DNA of 64,000 bases from Phytoseiulus persimilis (taxonomy: Eukaryota; Arthropoda; Arachnida; Mesostigmata; Phytoseiidae), in NCBI GenBank assembly GCA_037576195.1, contig CM075101.1, forward strand, positions 7,936,001 to 8,000,000. Reading direction: 5' to 3'. A program made the position numbers and the translations under genes. The notes below the pieces were generated by a model. The model saw only the letters and a list, made by a program, of their open reading frames with translations. It had not been told where the DNA came from and did no database searches. Shown one piece after another: positions 1 through 12,652 of the stretch; positions within the stretch are counted from its first letter, which is position 1, and the number at the start of each line of letters is the position of its first letter.

Positions 1-1650
1 GTTTGAGCTTCCCGCTTCCGTGGCTGAATCTCGAGGTCCTGGAAGCAGCCTTCTACCGCTCAGCGAGACTTGTGGGTGGTTTCCAGATTAATCAGGACGT
101 ACTCGGAGATGAACGAGCATGCTTCCGGAAACTATCACTCGTAACTGACTGCCTCCGTTTTGATCGATGCTACACCCATGATGATGATGATGAGGAGCAT
201 TTCACGCGCATGATCGGGAGCCCGACAAGACTGACTGACCGCCCCGCCAACAGACCGCGCTCATTCACCTCCTACAACGCATCTGAATACGCTGGGAGGC
301 AGAAAACGGTAGTTGTGTGTTGTAGCTGCCGGTGGAAAACGGCTGCATTCGGATTAGTTTCCGGCAGTCCAACGCTTGGTATTCTCACAATATCGGAATC
401 ATGCAGATTCTTCCCCGTCTCGCGTTTAGTGCGTGGGCTGTGCTCGTGGCGCGTGAATCAATTAATAAGCATCGAGTTTTATGCTTTTGGAACTGGAGCG
501 ATAATTTACACGAGTATTGGCTGTTATGATAACGGCACCATTTGCGGACTTCACTCCAGTCTTTGCTACTCTTCGAGACTTTCGCAGAATTGTGATTCCT
601 CGCTTTCGGGAGAAATTGAGGAAATCATCTTACTCGGGAGCCAGATTTGGGAAGTTCATTCGCGTCAGAAGCCCCGGTCGAACTTGCGAGCTTGAATCTG
701 CTGAACGCGTATTGAAAAAAAGTACCGAGGTCATTGGAGAGTGGAACATGTCTAGTTTATAAGGATCTCAGTATGCGGCAAACTGATGCCTGGGGACGAG
801 GATCGATTAATCTCAAAAAAATATAGGGAGAAAATCAGCTTCCAGTTCCAGACCTATTCTTGATGGTCACTCATCGACTTATGACGACTTCTGTACGTTT
901 CCGCTGAGTGGCACAAAAAGACGAAAATCATTCGGGCGTCGTGGACATTTTGGTGCAGCCTCCAAAATAATGTAAGGGAAACTCCGGAGGTGAGACCTGA
1001 ATCCTGCCTTTGGACCCCTAGAGCTTCCTCCAAGAGCCGCGAAATTCTGCATTATGCGTGCACACAATGCAATGCCTCATCCTCGCGGCGCCGGGATGAG
1101 GTTTTGAGGTGCCAGCAATCAGCCGCGCCAGTGTGATTTTCCGCTTGTCTCCTTCCTCGCCTTTCAGCACATTAGATTTTCGGAGAAGACTTCAAACGAG
1201 TTCTTGACCCCTTCTCAAGAGAACGTAAGCCGACAGAAGCTCGATGCGCCTCGGCCCTGCAGTGTGTCCGTTGGCAAGTGGAGCTGGTTCTGGCGATCGT
1301 CTTGGCGGCGGCGTTGGTGGTGGCGGAAGAGCAATCCTGAATTTCGGCGTTCCACGTCGAGCGAACGATGGAGAAACCAGCACTCTGAGTTAATATTCTT
1401 CTTTGTTTACACGCAACCAGCTTCTCGTGTTGCTTCGACATTTTCCTCCGTTGGGAATAGCTTGTTTTGAGGCGGGCAACGATTAATTTCGAACTGAAGA
1501 GGAATAATGGCAAAATTATTAGGTCTTCCGGTTGTTTCCTGGGGCTGAGGAAACCCTTCCGATTGAGAGCGCTTTCGGTTGCTCGTTGTCACTCTCCGCG
1601 TGTTTCAGTCGTCGACAGCTCCAACTTGTTGACTTATGCATAGGAATGTC
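1..1650. other. No gene recognised (left edge)
   Basis: Only short overlapping ORFs on both strands without paired splice sites or recognisable domains. A GAT trinucleotide microsatellite lies at about 179-196. The stretch could be intergenic, or part of a 5' intron of the ZO gene, whose first exons are not visible further right. Confidence 0.4.
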
Positions 1651-1678
1651 GATTCAATTCGATTCAATTCAATGACTC

Positions 1679-1684
1679 TTTATT
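1679..1684 (-). promoter_or_regulatory. Poly(A) signal AATAAA, minus strand
   Basis: TTTATT on the plus strand reads AATAAA on the minus strand, about 200 bp downstream of the stop codon at 1888. This gives the minus-strand terminal exon a normal-length 3' UTR. Confidence 0.5.
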
Positions 1685-1887
1685 GGGATAAAGGTGTTTG
1701 TGGACACGAAAACGACATCCCCACACTTTAATCATCAGTGAGTCATGGGAACAGGGAAGGATCACAATGAAATTGCCCTCTCGACATCTTCGAACAAATT
1801 CTCCACGGGAATGTTGTTAACTGCATCGGTCTTCGCGATGGACTTCGTCCGAACAGTACATTCGCTGCGAAGGCTGTTACTGTTAAC

Positions 1888-2364
1888 TTAAAAATAATAA
1901 TCCATCTCTTCCAGGAGTTTGATTCGCTTCAAAACACGTAGATCTTGTTCTCCGAAAACTCCCATAATGTGCGATCCTACCGAGTCGAACTTCTTGAGCG
2001 ACCAGCGTGCGGACTTCCGAGCAGAGTCGAGGACGCTACCGGACGTTCTACTCGCGATTTGCTTCCCAAATTGAATACAGCGCGGCTCGTGTGGATATGC
2101 GTCGTCGGTGGGTTGATTTGTTTCTCTCATCGGTGACTCCGAGTTGTACCGCCGCTCCGGGGAGCGCGAAATTTTCCGAGCAGTGCGAGCGAAGCTACTG
2201 GCTGTAGATCGCACACGGGAATCCCTTGATATTGAAAATGATTTTCTGGCGGTTCTTCCCACCCGAACTGAAGACATGTGTTTCCGACGACTGGCGTGAG
2301 GTTTTACTCGCATGACGGTTTGTCCATGCCGCGACAGCGGTTCGGCCAAGGTTCGAATTATAAC
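1888..2364 (-). CDS. Terminal exon of an unidentified gene (Arg/Ser-rich C-terminus)
   Basis: An open frame of 158 codons runs from a good acceptor (pyrimidine tract then CAG, exon starting at 2364) to a TAA at 1888, with a poly(A) signal about 200 bp beyond. The peptide is rich in Arg and Ser, with many RxxS-type sites in its first 80 residues. It ends in a hydrophobic/charged stretch, VFGEQDLRVLKRIKLL, before a C-terminal DYYF. I recognise no domain; it could be the cytoplasmic tail of a larger protein. Candidate upstream exons of the same gene lie at 3415-3715 and 3984-4149. The exon call rests on splice signal, frame length and poly(A) signal, not on homology. Confidence 0.5.
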   Translation of the reverse strand, partial: VIIRTLAEPLSRHGQTVMRVKPHASRRKHMSSVRVGRTARKSFSISRDSRVRSTASSFARTARKISRSPERRYNSESPMRETNQPTDDAYPHEPRCIQFGKQIASRTSGSVLDSARKSARWSLKKFDSVGSHIMGVFGEQDLRVLKRIKLLEEMDYYF

Positions 2365-3414
2365 CTGTTGGAGGGAAAAACAGAACCGCCTGATTAACTA
2401 TCAATATCCTTCCTGGCACCGTCAGCTAGAAGAGTGCCTGAAGGTTAACGGCTTTCTTGGTTGAAGTTATTGACAAACAGCTTCTCTTGCTGTTCCGCGC
2501 GTTGTTCACGAAGCGCACAAGGTGGGTCCGCCCAGATTTCACCCTTGACTTGCTTTGATTTGGTTAGCTCGGAGAATAGCCCGATCGAAGGCCGTCTGAC
2601 CTTGTTTCAAATCAAGTGATCTGTGCGACGATCAGGTTTTCGATGTTTCGATATTCTCGAATTGGGTTCTGATTTATATCGGTTGGGTCCGAGAACAACA
2701 GGGCTTCGGAAACGAGGATCCGGAATGTATCTGCCATCTTCGCACAGAGAAAGAGAAGGCGGGGAGAACCGAGTTCTGGGTGTGCATGATCGCATGTGCG
2801 GCGAGAATGTCACGCACGGAACGAGCGGTGGCGACCGAGCTCACGTCGACTGCTGCTGAGGTGTTGTCTCAACAACTCCGACAGTCATCGCCTCCACCCG
2901 CAGACGATGGAGGCACCCCATCAGATTTTCTCTGAATACTTGAAAACTCTAGAAAACCGAAAGAAAGTTCTCAGGATGGATGACGAGCATTTGAAAATGA
3001 AGAAACGGGCGACGCACCTGTAGGTTCACCGAACAGCTCAAGGACAGAAGCAGGTTGCTCGCTTGCTTTTGAATTCACTGTCGCCCCGGTGACTCAATTC
3101 GGAGGAATCTAAAGAGTCAAGCGCCTCCCTCTGAGTGTTTCACTATTTTCTTCCTTCCCCTCGGTTCGACTCAGCCCACAGTTCCTCTTCTTCGAGCCCA
3201 ATGGCACCGGCGAGGTTCTATAGGACGCGGTTCTTTTCGCGACGTCTTTGCGCGGGGTTACAATGTATCGACAATGTACAATTACAGGCATTGCCGAGAG
3301 CTGCGGTAGTTGTCTGATGTCGTTTGCTGTTCATAAAACTCGGTGCTGTTCGTCAACATCGGCTGGATCACCGAAGCATAATTCTGATCAGGGCCGATGG
3401 GAGATGGATCTCAC

Positions 3415-4149
3415 CGGTTCTGATGGGCACTCGCATCCGTCGAAGCCGGTAGTTAGCGACGTATGCTCCGGCCGAACGCCGCAATGGACCGAGCATGTCC
3501 GACGATCTCCAATCGTTATTTAGGGCGATTGCGTAACCCTGCAATCGCTCCCGCAATAAACTTCGAACGATAACCGGCTTCGTAGCGACCGCGATATGAA
3601 ACACTCGAGCCTCGGATCGGAAGCCGGAGATATTCATCGTGGAGTGGATGATGAGGAAATACTCTACATCTCCGTCTTCTGGGAAGTGCTCGAAGTTGAT
3701 GAACGGCAGCTGAACCTGTTTCCTTATTTCGCAGGACTCCAACATGAACGATCTGCACTCCTGTTACGAGCTCTTGAACATCCCCCTGGCAAAGGTAAGA
3801 CCTTAGACTATCACTCCCACTATCTGTTCGACACCTTGACATTTCCAGTGATAGAATGAATCATCAGCGTATAGAGGAGGAGCTCAAACCGTTGCTCGAT
3901 GATGTTCCGCGGTGGTGAAACGTAGACCACAGCTTTTGGAGTGGGTCGGATCCGGAGGGGTCGCGAAAGTAAAAGATACATACGCTTAGCGATCGAGCAT
4001 CGTTATCTGACCGTGTCAGGAAACCGCATCGCATGTCGGCGGTCTTCAGTACGAGAAGCCGATACCGAATGACAGATTTATCAGAGGTGAATTCCATCCA
4101 CCTCTCGTCGAGCTTCTCTTCAGCCGGTCGTCCCCCTTCGATCCTCGGT
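3415..4149 (-). CDS. Candidate upstream exons of the unidentified minus-strand gene
   Basis: Two minus-strand blocks have coding-like codon use and compatible phase. The block ending at 3984 includes RYRLLVLKTADMRCGFL and stops before GTATGT in phase 0; its acceptor is not certain. The next starts at 3715 after CAG in phase 0, includes LPFINFEHFPEDGDVEYFLI, and ends at 3415 before GTGAGA in phase 1. At least one more exon would be needed to join phase 1 to the phase-0 exon at 2364, and I could not place it. No family is recognised. Against this, the plus strand has a well-formed short exon at about 3742-3796 (acceptor, ATG, GTAAGA donor) overlapping the first block, so the strand assignment is uncertain. 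Confidence 0.33.
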
Positions 4150-4746
4150 GAGGAATGTCGACGGAGAGATCGACGACACCGAGAGTGACCCAATTGTGAC
4201 GCGTGCTGCGATCAAACATTCAGATCCATCGGCGTCCAACGAGCCAGATTCAGAAAGGGGAGCTCTAATCGACGGACGCACTTGAGCAACACTCCGAGTT
4301 CGACAATGTGGTATTTATGCCGCGCTACGGTACGATTCGACGATTGGCGGCGAAAGAGGATTTCGATGACGAAATTCCCGCGTATCTGGGAAAGGTCCCT
4401 GCCGAATGGCGTCGCCCTACGGAGTGTAGTTCGGCGAAGGTTGGGAGAAAATCCCAATATCCGTTTAAACAACTCATTTATTGGCGCCGGGATTCTCGCA
4501 ACGACTCCCTCTGTTTGTTGACTGAGTTGTTCCTCTTGCCCCGAGTTGTCACCGGCGACGGCGCGGCGTCACTGCGAGGCAACGAGTACCGTTACTCGAT
4601 TAGAAGAGGGCGTCCGTCATGTGCCCAGATGAACCTCGGCGGCGGCGGCGGCGGCTGGGTTCGCAGCTATGTTTATCCCCCGACGGTTGTGGGCTGGGTT
4701 CTCTCCTCCTCGAGTCTCACACTAAAAGTGTCGTTGATGTCTGCAG

Positions 4747-7700
4747 GTTTCCAATTACGGGTTTGGCATCGCTGTCAGCGGAGGACGCGACAGCACGCTC
4801 GCCGACAACCAAGAAGGATACATCGTCATATCCGATGTCCTCAAGAACGGACCCGCCGAGGGAAAGCTGTTGTAAGTGTCCTCCTCACCTCGAACACTGA
4901 ACATTGAAAAGATTCTTCGCGAGGACGGACGGCACCCGGCAACGATCCGCTCGTTGACGCCGCCGTGGAAGATCGTCCCGATCCAGAAACTAGCCAGCTG
5001 ACTTCTGTTCTATAACATCGGCGGGGGGAATGGTCGTTTCACGATTCGCGGACGGATGAGTCGAACGGACGACCGGACCGATGGGCAATGTTGTCCGCGA
5101 GTTTTTCTCATCGTCTTTCGCCTTCGGACGAACATACAGAAGTTTTTGCGTGGCGCTGGCTGCGATAAGACCGCAACACATCAGGATTGTAGTAGTAGTT
5201 GTACTAGTGTAGCAACTCACACTTATCAAACAAGTTTATGGCTGAGATGGCTGCTGCTGCTGATAACGTAGCTCGCTTTCTCGGGTCGGAAATTCCTCCT
5301 TCCCCCGCTGGAACGTGCCAGGTCCAGGGTTGGAAATCGACCGTTCAGATCGGATATTGGTCCGTCCGAACTCCGCGGTATCGGCTGTTAATCACGTGCT
5401 CGATGGGGCCCTCGACCGAGCTACCCACCAAGAAAGAATTCAGTTTCCCCAAAGGTCGAATGAGACTCGTCGATGCTTGTCTCATTTCTGGGAACGAGTT
5501 GTTCGGTCCCTCGGAGTTCTTCTGTCGGGCATCGATCAGCTGGTGTGGAAAGTTACCTCCCTGACGGACTGTTCATTTCAGAATCGGCGATATCGTTCTG
5601 AGCGCCAACGGTGTCTCGTTTGAGAACGTGGATTACTCTCGCGCGGTCAATGTGCTGCGAGAGAGTGAAGCAATGGTTAACCTTCTCATCAAGAGAAGAT
5701 TGAATCCGAATTGTGTGTCCGGCGCCCAAAACATGCTGTCCGTGCAGTTGCAGCGCAGCAAGAAAAAGGAAGACTTCGGCATTGTCTTAGGATGCCAAGT
5801 GTACATAAAGGAGATAACTCCGCGCTCCATAGCCCACCAGGACAACACATTGAAGGCCGGCGACATTGTTTTGAAGGTTTGTTGGCGCAGCAAACTCGCC
5901 GAGTTTGTTATCGATATCAGGGAGAAACTTTTGTAACCTCCCACCGAAGTGAATCCGTCGCCCTCTGGAATGTCCGGGCCGCTTCCCGGCCGCGTGTCAG
6001 ATCTTCCGCGGCTCGATCGCGGGCTTTTCCGAAAGCTGAAGTGGTTGCGATAAGCTTTCAGTCGAGCTGACCGATACTCACGACGCTCGCTTCCTCCGAC
6101 AGATAAATGATCAAGCAACGGACAACCTTTCGCTCAAGGAAGCGCGCAAGCTGCTCGATAGTGTGAAGAATTCCATAAACCTCGTGGTGCGCCGTGACGC
6201 TTCGGCCGCTACGAACGGTGAGGATCGGCCAGCGAGTCTCGTGCCGGAGTCGTTATATTCGCCAGGCAGCGGACCGCCTTCGGGCTTGGGCTCCCCGATG
6301 AACAATTTGTGTTTCAATGGTACGAGTACTCCCACTAAAATTCCAAAAGGTAAACCGGAAAGCGACCATGCAGATTGAGGTTAAGCGATGCTCGGCGGCG
6401 AGTTCTGGCGGAGGAATATGACATGATTTCCGATCATCGTTTCAGCTGCTCGGGCGTTGGCTATCAGCGAGGGTGTGGAAGAACTTTCGAGACGAACGCC
6501 TCCCGCACAGTCGTAAGTGTACACCGATCCTATGTCAGTTGTCGAGTTGTTCACGATTCCTCCGCGTAGCTCATTCTGATTGTCTCGGCCAGAGGATCGA
6601 CGAAACCCAGTGAGACTCCCGTGCGGACCGTTTCGTTCGAAAAACCCCCCGAAGGATCCCTGGGCATCAGACTCACCGGCGGGAACAAAGTCGGAATATT
6701 CGTATCAGCAGTGCAGCCGGGAATCGCGGCGTCGCTCCAAGGTCTTCAACCGGGCGACAAACTCCTCAAAGTCAATCAAGTAGACATGAACGGAGTCACA
6801 CGCGAAGATGCTGTCATGTTCCTCCTACGGGTGCAAGAACATATTTGTCTCGAGGTGCAGCACTGCAAAGAAGGTCTGTGTGGAGCGTTTTTGGATTCGC
6901 GAATTCCGTGATGCCGATACGACGACCCGTAACAAATGAAAAAATGAAATTCCAGAATACGACGACATTGTGGCCAACCAGTTGCACGGAGACTCGTTCT
7001 ACGTAAAAACTCAGTTCGTGCACGACCCCCCGCCTGGCCAAAGTGTGAAAGATGCGCTGTCGTTCAAAAGTGGAGAAATTTTCCACGTCGTGGACACGCT
7101 GCACAACGGCTCGGTCGGACAGTGGCTCGTCTATCGTCTGGGTCGGAACAATCAGGAAATCCAGAAGGGAGTCATCCCTAATGCCAGTCGTGCGGATGAA
7201 TACGCTCACGAGCAGATGGCGCAGCTTAAAAAGGACAAAGATATGGACAGCCGAGGGAGTTTCTTCAAACGCCGCGGTCAACGAAGGTCCAAGAGTCTCA
7301 TAAAGGTGAGCCAGTGAACGTGACTTTGATCGAAGAACACTTCTACCCGTCGGGGAAGCTCCACTTCGGGAACGCGGATCACGAGCTGCCGTTGCTGACG
7401 TCTCGTTCCAACTTTCTGTTGTTGATATTCATCAACGCTAGTTTGCTCGGGCAGGGGTTCCGGGCCTGTTGCGCGCTGGTTATTACGAACCTCCTCGACG
7501 ATAGCAGCGGGGGGAGTATGTCCGGAGGTTCTCGTGGTCGTAACTAGTGCCGCTTTCGATGTTGATCGAATCACTTGTTAACAAAGCAGGCTGCTTCGTC
7601 AAACCCCGTTCATCCGAGAACAAAGAAACTCAGCCCTTGAGGTCATGTGGCAAGACGTACAGCGTACTTTGCGCACTCACGATGACATTGTCGCTCATTA

Positions 7701-10649
7701 GATACGAAACGAGAGAGATTATTGCATGCAGCGGGGCGGGTCGCCTCCACGCTGGTCGAGGACCTCGTTGTACGATTCATATATTCATCCCTCGCGCTAG
7801 TTTCCCGCTGCAATCAAATAGGAAGCTGTTCTTTACTACAAGAAACGCCTTCACTCATTCGTTCCGTATCCGACTCGGACTCTCCGCCACAAACCGATTA
7901 GGATCGCAGCCTGGAGAGCTCTGTTTTCCGATTTCCCATGAGCTCCTCAATACGAATACCGGACACCCGCTTCGGATAGTTGCGCGCTTCGGAGAGAAAT
8001 GAGATTCGAGGTCCCTGTTCTCAGAACGATTCCTATTCCTTCGTCCGCAGGATTACAACGCAGAACCAATTTACTCCGACCAGTGTCGACTGGTCGCCTA
8101 CCAGCGCGTGACCTTGAAACATCCAGGATTCGTCAGACCCGTGGTCATATTCGGAGCCATTGCCGACGTCGCTCGCAACAAGCTCCTGCACGATTACCAC
8201 GATGTCTACGCGTCACCTCGTCTCGCGGCGAACGTGGAAGATCTCCCGGGAGCGAGCTCAGGAGTCATCCGTCTGAGTGCCATCAAAGACATCAGCAAGG
8301 AGGGGAAGCACGCCATTTTAGACGTGACACCTTCAGCCGTCGATCGTCTGAACTACGCACAATTCTACCCGATCGTGATCTTCCTCCGCGCGGAAAACAA
8401 ACATGTGGTCAAAGAGATCCGGAGTCACTTCGCTCCGGTTCTGACGAGCCGGACGAAAAGCTCTCGAAAACTCCTGGAGCACGCGACGCGTGTCGAGAAG
8501 TCCTATTCGCACGCCTTCTGCTGTACAATCCCTGTGACGGCGGGCAGCGTCGACTCCTGGTATAGAAAACTCGTCGAGACCATCGATCGGCAGCAGTTGC
8601 AAGCGATTTGGATTGCCGAAGGCAAACCCGACTCCCTGATCACGGACGACTTTCTGTTCCCATCGCAATCGAATCGGCTCAGTTACGCTTCTTCACCGGA
8701 AAGTGATGTTGAGCTCGTCAACGACAACATGCCGGACGAAACCTACTCAACAGGTAAACTCACCGCATTCTCCTTCGCTATTTCTTCTCCCGTTTTCCTC
8801 CGGACTGGTCAGAAGTTCCGTTCGATTGTTTTCGACTCTTCGCCTTTTGCCTCCGAAGCGTCTTCTATTCTTTCCGCCGACTTCCCTCAGTCAGTGTTTT
8901 CCTACTCCACGCGGGAAGAATCGGCTCGCTGCCATGCCTCTAGGAAAAGCGTGCGAGGCAAAAAATGCGGGAGATAGTACAGCGCCGATTCTTTCAGGGC
9001 GTCTTGTGAAATCCTCCAGCGATCCCTCGCTTGTTCTGAACAATGAAATGCAAACCGTCACGGCGGAGCAAGGTCCGCAGGACGATCACTTCGGGAATCT
9101 CGGTTTGCAAGCCGGGAAATCGCCGGCACACCTCAGCATGCACATGCACTCGACGCCCAATGGAATGCCATCGAACACGTGAGTTTATGATGCGACACTG
9201 ATAGCACTCTCTGGCACCGTCCGAGAAGATTCCATGAATCAAAGTCGTCCAACAATGCCGATGAAATCGCCGTCAAACGGTGGACAATGCTGGCTCAGTA
9301 GCCAATCATAAGATCGAGCTGAAAATTAGCAAAATCCGCAGCTTGCCCGATGAAACCTACGCTAGCCCTCCCCTGGTCGCGAAGAAAAACCTCATGGTCA
9401 GCCAACTGAGCGAGCAGAACTCGATCTATGACAGCACACCGAGGAGAGACGGGGAGAGACCACCTATCAACGGCTACAGGGGATCCAACAGAGCGACACC
9501 GATCGACCCCCATAACCAGGACGTTTATGGAACGGTCACAACCGAGATGGCTCAGCTCCAACGGAGACTCCACGAGCAGAAACTCCAAGAGATCTATTCG
9601 ACGAAGGAGGCTGTCCTCCGTCAAACTCCTCAGATCGGAGAGACAACACCGAATCACTCTGCTCAACCCGCCCCCAAAGTCGACAGGAGCAACAAGCCGC
9701 AGCGTTTCAACAACATGGTAAGTTCGTGGCAGCGCGTCTTTAGTTTCGTTTTCTCGTTTTTAGTCACGATCGTAGACCTTGCGATCGCGGGACTCTCTCC
9801 GGCTGACTCGGGCTCGTCGACCCAACTTCGTGGAAGCTTAACCTTGAATTTTTGTCCCAGACAACACCGACCGTCGGTGGCTATCAAATGCGTTCGACGC
9901 CCCAGGGCGGCAACCCGAACAGATACCCCAACGCTGAATCGCCCCAACTCCAAGGTCTCGACTCGGATTACATCAACACGCAGCAAGGGGTTCAACAGCT
10001 GCAGATGCACTCGAGACAAAGCTCTCTGATTGACGCGAGTCTCCAGGGCAGTCAGAGTCCCTACGTGAACTTCAACGAGAGTCCCTACGGTAACCGTCTG
10101 ATGATGAGTCGAATGCCGAAGAAACCGATTCCGCCCCCTCCACCCAGGACCCCCTCGAAGCCGATGATAGGAGGATCGTTGCCCCCGCCGCCGGGTCGCG
10201 CCTCGAATCAAACTCAGCGGGTGTATGAAGCGATGGGACGACCCATCGGAAGCCCTATGGGCCTATTGAACAACTCCATGGACAGACGGACACCCGCAGA
10301 CCGAGATCTCATGATCAAGAACGCTCCGCCACCGTACTCCGCAGTAAACGCCATAAAACAGAGTAAGCCCTTCGGAGTTCATGGAATGTTAGCATGAGCA
10401 ACACCAAGTCGTATTGGGAGCGTTTCCTAAATTCTTTCTTCTGCTGCCCAAAACAGATAACAACAGTAACTATCCTATTTACGGGAAGTCTCCGGGAAGT
10501 ACGCCGCCAACCAGGCCTTCGCCGATGCTCGACAGTCAGAATTACATAAGCCGAAGTGGGGGCAAACGCACAAATCTCTTCGCCCCGCCGAACAATATGA
10601 CCCCCGCCACTCTCAACCACCATAACAACAACAACAACAACAATAATAT

Positions 10650-10680
<31 letters not shown>

Positions 10681-12431
10681 AACATTAACATGAGCAGCAG
10701 CAGCAACAACATGAACGGGAGCAAAATTGAAATGAATAACAACAACAACCAGGATTACCACGACAAGCAGCCCGGTTACCAGGTCAACAGCGGACCTTAC
10801 CTCAACCTACCCTACAGCTCATATCGGTTCGTATTTGGCTTCTGGGTTCGAGTTTCTCAAGTCCGAAGAAGGATTCAAACATAAATCCAACCATCACACC
10901 CCTTTTCAGTGGACCTGGAGCCCCTCCGCCGTTGCCACCACCGATGAGCTATCCAGAAGCGACTCGGGGAAGCGCGTTCGAACTTTACAAGAAACCAGAC
11001 CTGGTAGGGCCTCCTTCGGGACACAGTCCCGCTTACAAGCGGAGCATCTTGACAGATGTCGACGACGAATACGCCAAGTAAGTCGGAGCGAAGGCGTACT
11101 GAAAGTTTAACGCTAAGGTTTGCCGAGGATCGCCGCCGCTGCCTCTCGAGTCCTGCACGATGAGAAATCTGCTGCTAGCGCTCAAAATATCAAGCACCGT
11201 CCGGAGGGGCGACGGTTCGTGTCAACCCCCGTTGAGTCCACCGGCTATTTTTGCCCAATATTCACATATTCCTAGTGCTGGATAATCTATATCGGTCCGG
11301 AACGACCGACGCGAACGGTGAACAAACGTGAGACGGCCGCAGACTGATCGGTTTTGCCAAATAAATTGTTTCCCCATCGAAGTTTGGGTCGGATTATTCG
11401 CATCAGTGCACAGATAAATGTTTGCCTCCCCAAACCAACCTAAATCGGCCAAAAGCTTACTCACTGACTAACAATTTTCCCGTCCGGAATGACGGACACT
11501 GGAAGATCATGAAGAAATGTTCCGATTAAATCCCACCCCTCGTTCGAGGAATGGTCGCGTTCCAATCCAAAACTTCCTGTAGATCTGACCTCCTCTGAAA
11601 TTCGTCGCTCATTCTGATTCAACTGCGAGCTGAGTTTAACCCATTCTGCACCGGCGCCTGATTTAACCCGCAAAACCGAGATATTTCGGAGGCCCCGACC
11701 GCCGTATTCATCGCCATCATCATGGTCGATTCATGATTAACGGAGATATGCTGGCTATGGATGTTGCTTATGGCCTAATGGGTTCTGGTGGGGGCTGCTC
11801 CTAACATCTGCATGTTATCTGTTCAGCCTCGGAGATCATCCCCGCGAACGTCCCGACGATCCGACTCCCGTCAATGGAAACGTGGTTGCTTACGTGCAAG
11901 GCGTGTTCGGTTCTCAAGGAGGACGACTCTACTCTGAACGAACCGGCGTCTCCCTCGTCATCCCTGAGGGAGCGATTCCCGAAGGTGTTCAACAAGAAGT
12001 CTATTTCAAGGTTTGTCAAGATGACTCTATGCTGCCGCCATTGGACCGCGGTCGAGGTGAGTTCGTTTGTCCCATTTATACCGATCCGGAGACAGAGTCA
12101 AACATTCATTATTGCGCATCAGTTTTCTTACACATGTATTCTCAAGCTTGAAGCTCGAACTTGAATCCACCCCCTCCCTCCAGGAGAGACCTTGCTGAGT
12201 CCTTTGGTGATGTGTGGCCCGCACGGTTTGAAGTTTCTCAAAGCGATCGAACTACGTTTACCTCATTGTGCCGCTCTGAACCCTGATCACTGGTCGTTCG
12301 CTCTAAAATCAACCGACACTGCCGGAGGAGTCCCTTCCGAGTGGCAGAACGTGTCCCTCGACAACATGAAAGGCGTCGCATCCTCTCAAATCAAAGACAA
12401 CCACATCCTCGTGAAAGTGGATCATTTCTAA
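4747..12431 (+). CDS. pyd: Zonula occludens (ZO-1/polychaetoid) junction scaffold, 5' end not resolved
   Basis: MAGUK scaffold of septate/tight and adherens junctions, linking membrane proteins to actin. Exons: 4747-4871, 5582-5876, 6103-6349, ~6595-6873, 6956-7305, 8051-8753, 8998-9178, ~9229-9717, 9861-10362, 10457-10826, 10910-11077, 11128-11214, 11827-12056, 12184-12431. All phases agree except one base in the eighth exon. They encode about 1,424 residues. PDZ1 starts in mid-domain ([12 protein letters not shown]) and ends in exon 2. PDZ2 begins in exon 2 (EDFGIVLG). PDZ3 contains [18 protein letters not shown]3 lies at 6956-7305, and an enzymatically silent guanylate-kinase fold at 8051-8753 ([19 protein letters not shown]). 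A long Pro/Asn-rich linker with an APPPY motif follows, then a C-terminal ZU5 domain ([20 protein letters not shown]). The exon carrying the N-terminal strand of PDZ1 and the start codon was not found. Confidence 0.95.
10622..10745 (+). repeat. AAC/AGC codon repeat inside the ZO linker
   Basis: An imperfect AAC/AGC trinucleotide tract in frame with the ZO exon at 10457-10826 encodes an Asn-rich stretch broken by Ser and Met. It interrupts no domain; such tracts are common in the disordered linker of arthropod scaffolds and are likely to vary in length between individuals. Confidence 0.85.
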
Positions 12432-12646
12432 GTTACAAGCAGAGAATGAATGTATTATTTCAATGGAATGATTTCGGGACGTATTTATCCTGAACATAGC
12501 TCATATGACTTGTATTTCAAACACCATTTGTGGAGTTCTTGACTGTTTCTCCCGGATGTTCACATGGTTGAAGCAGCGTTCCATGACTATTCTCATAATT
12601 GTATTTCAAGAAGCAACTGTATGAAGTCGAAAAGCCCTATTGTTGA

Positions 12647-12652
12647 AATAAA
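12647..12652 (+). promoter_or_regulatory. Poly(A) signal of the ZO gene
   Basis: AATAAA 216 bp after the ZO stop codon on the same strand, with no closer candidate. Confidence 0.6.

Noticed and set aside
10542..10748. Minus-strand Leu-rich ORF
   Set aside because: Complement of the AAC/AGC codon repeat in the ZO exon; a shadow.
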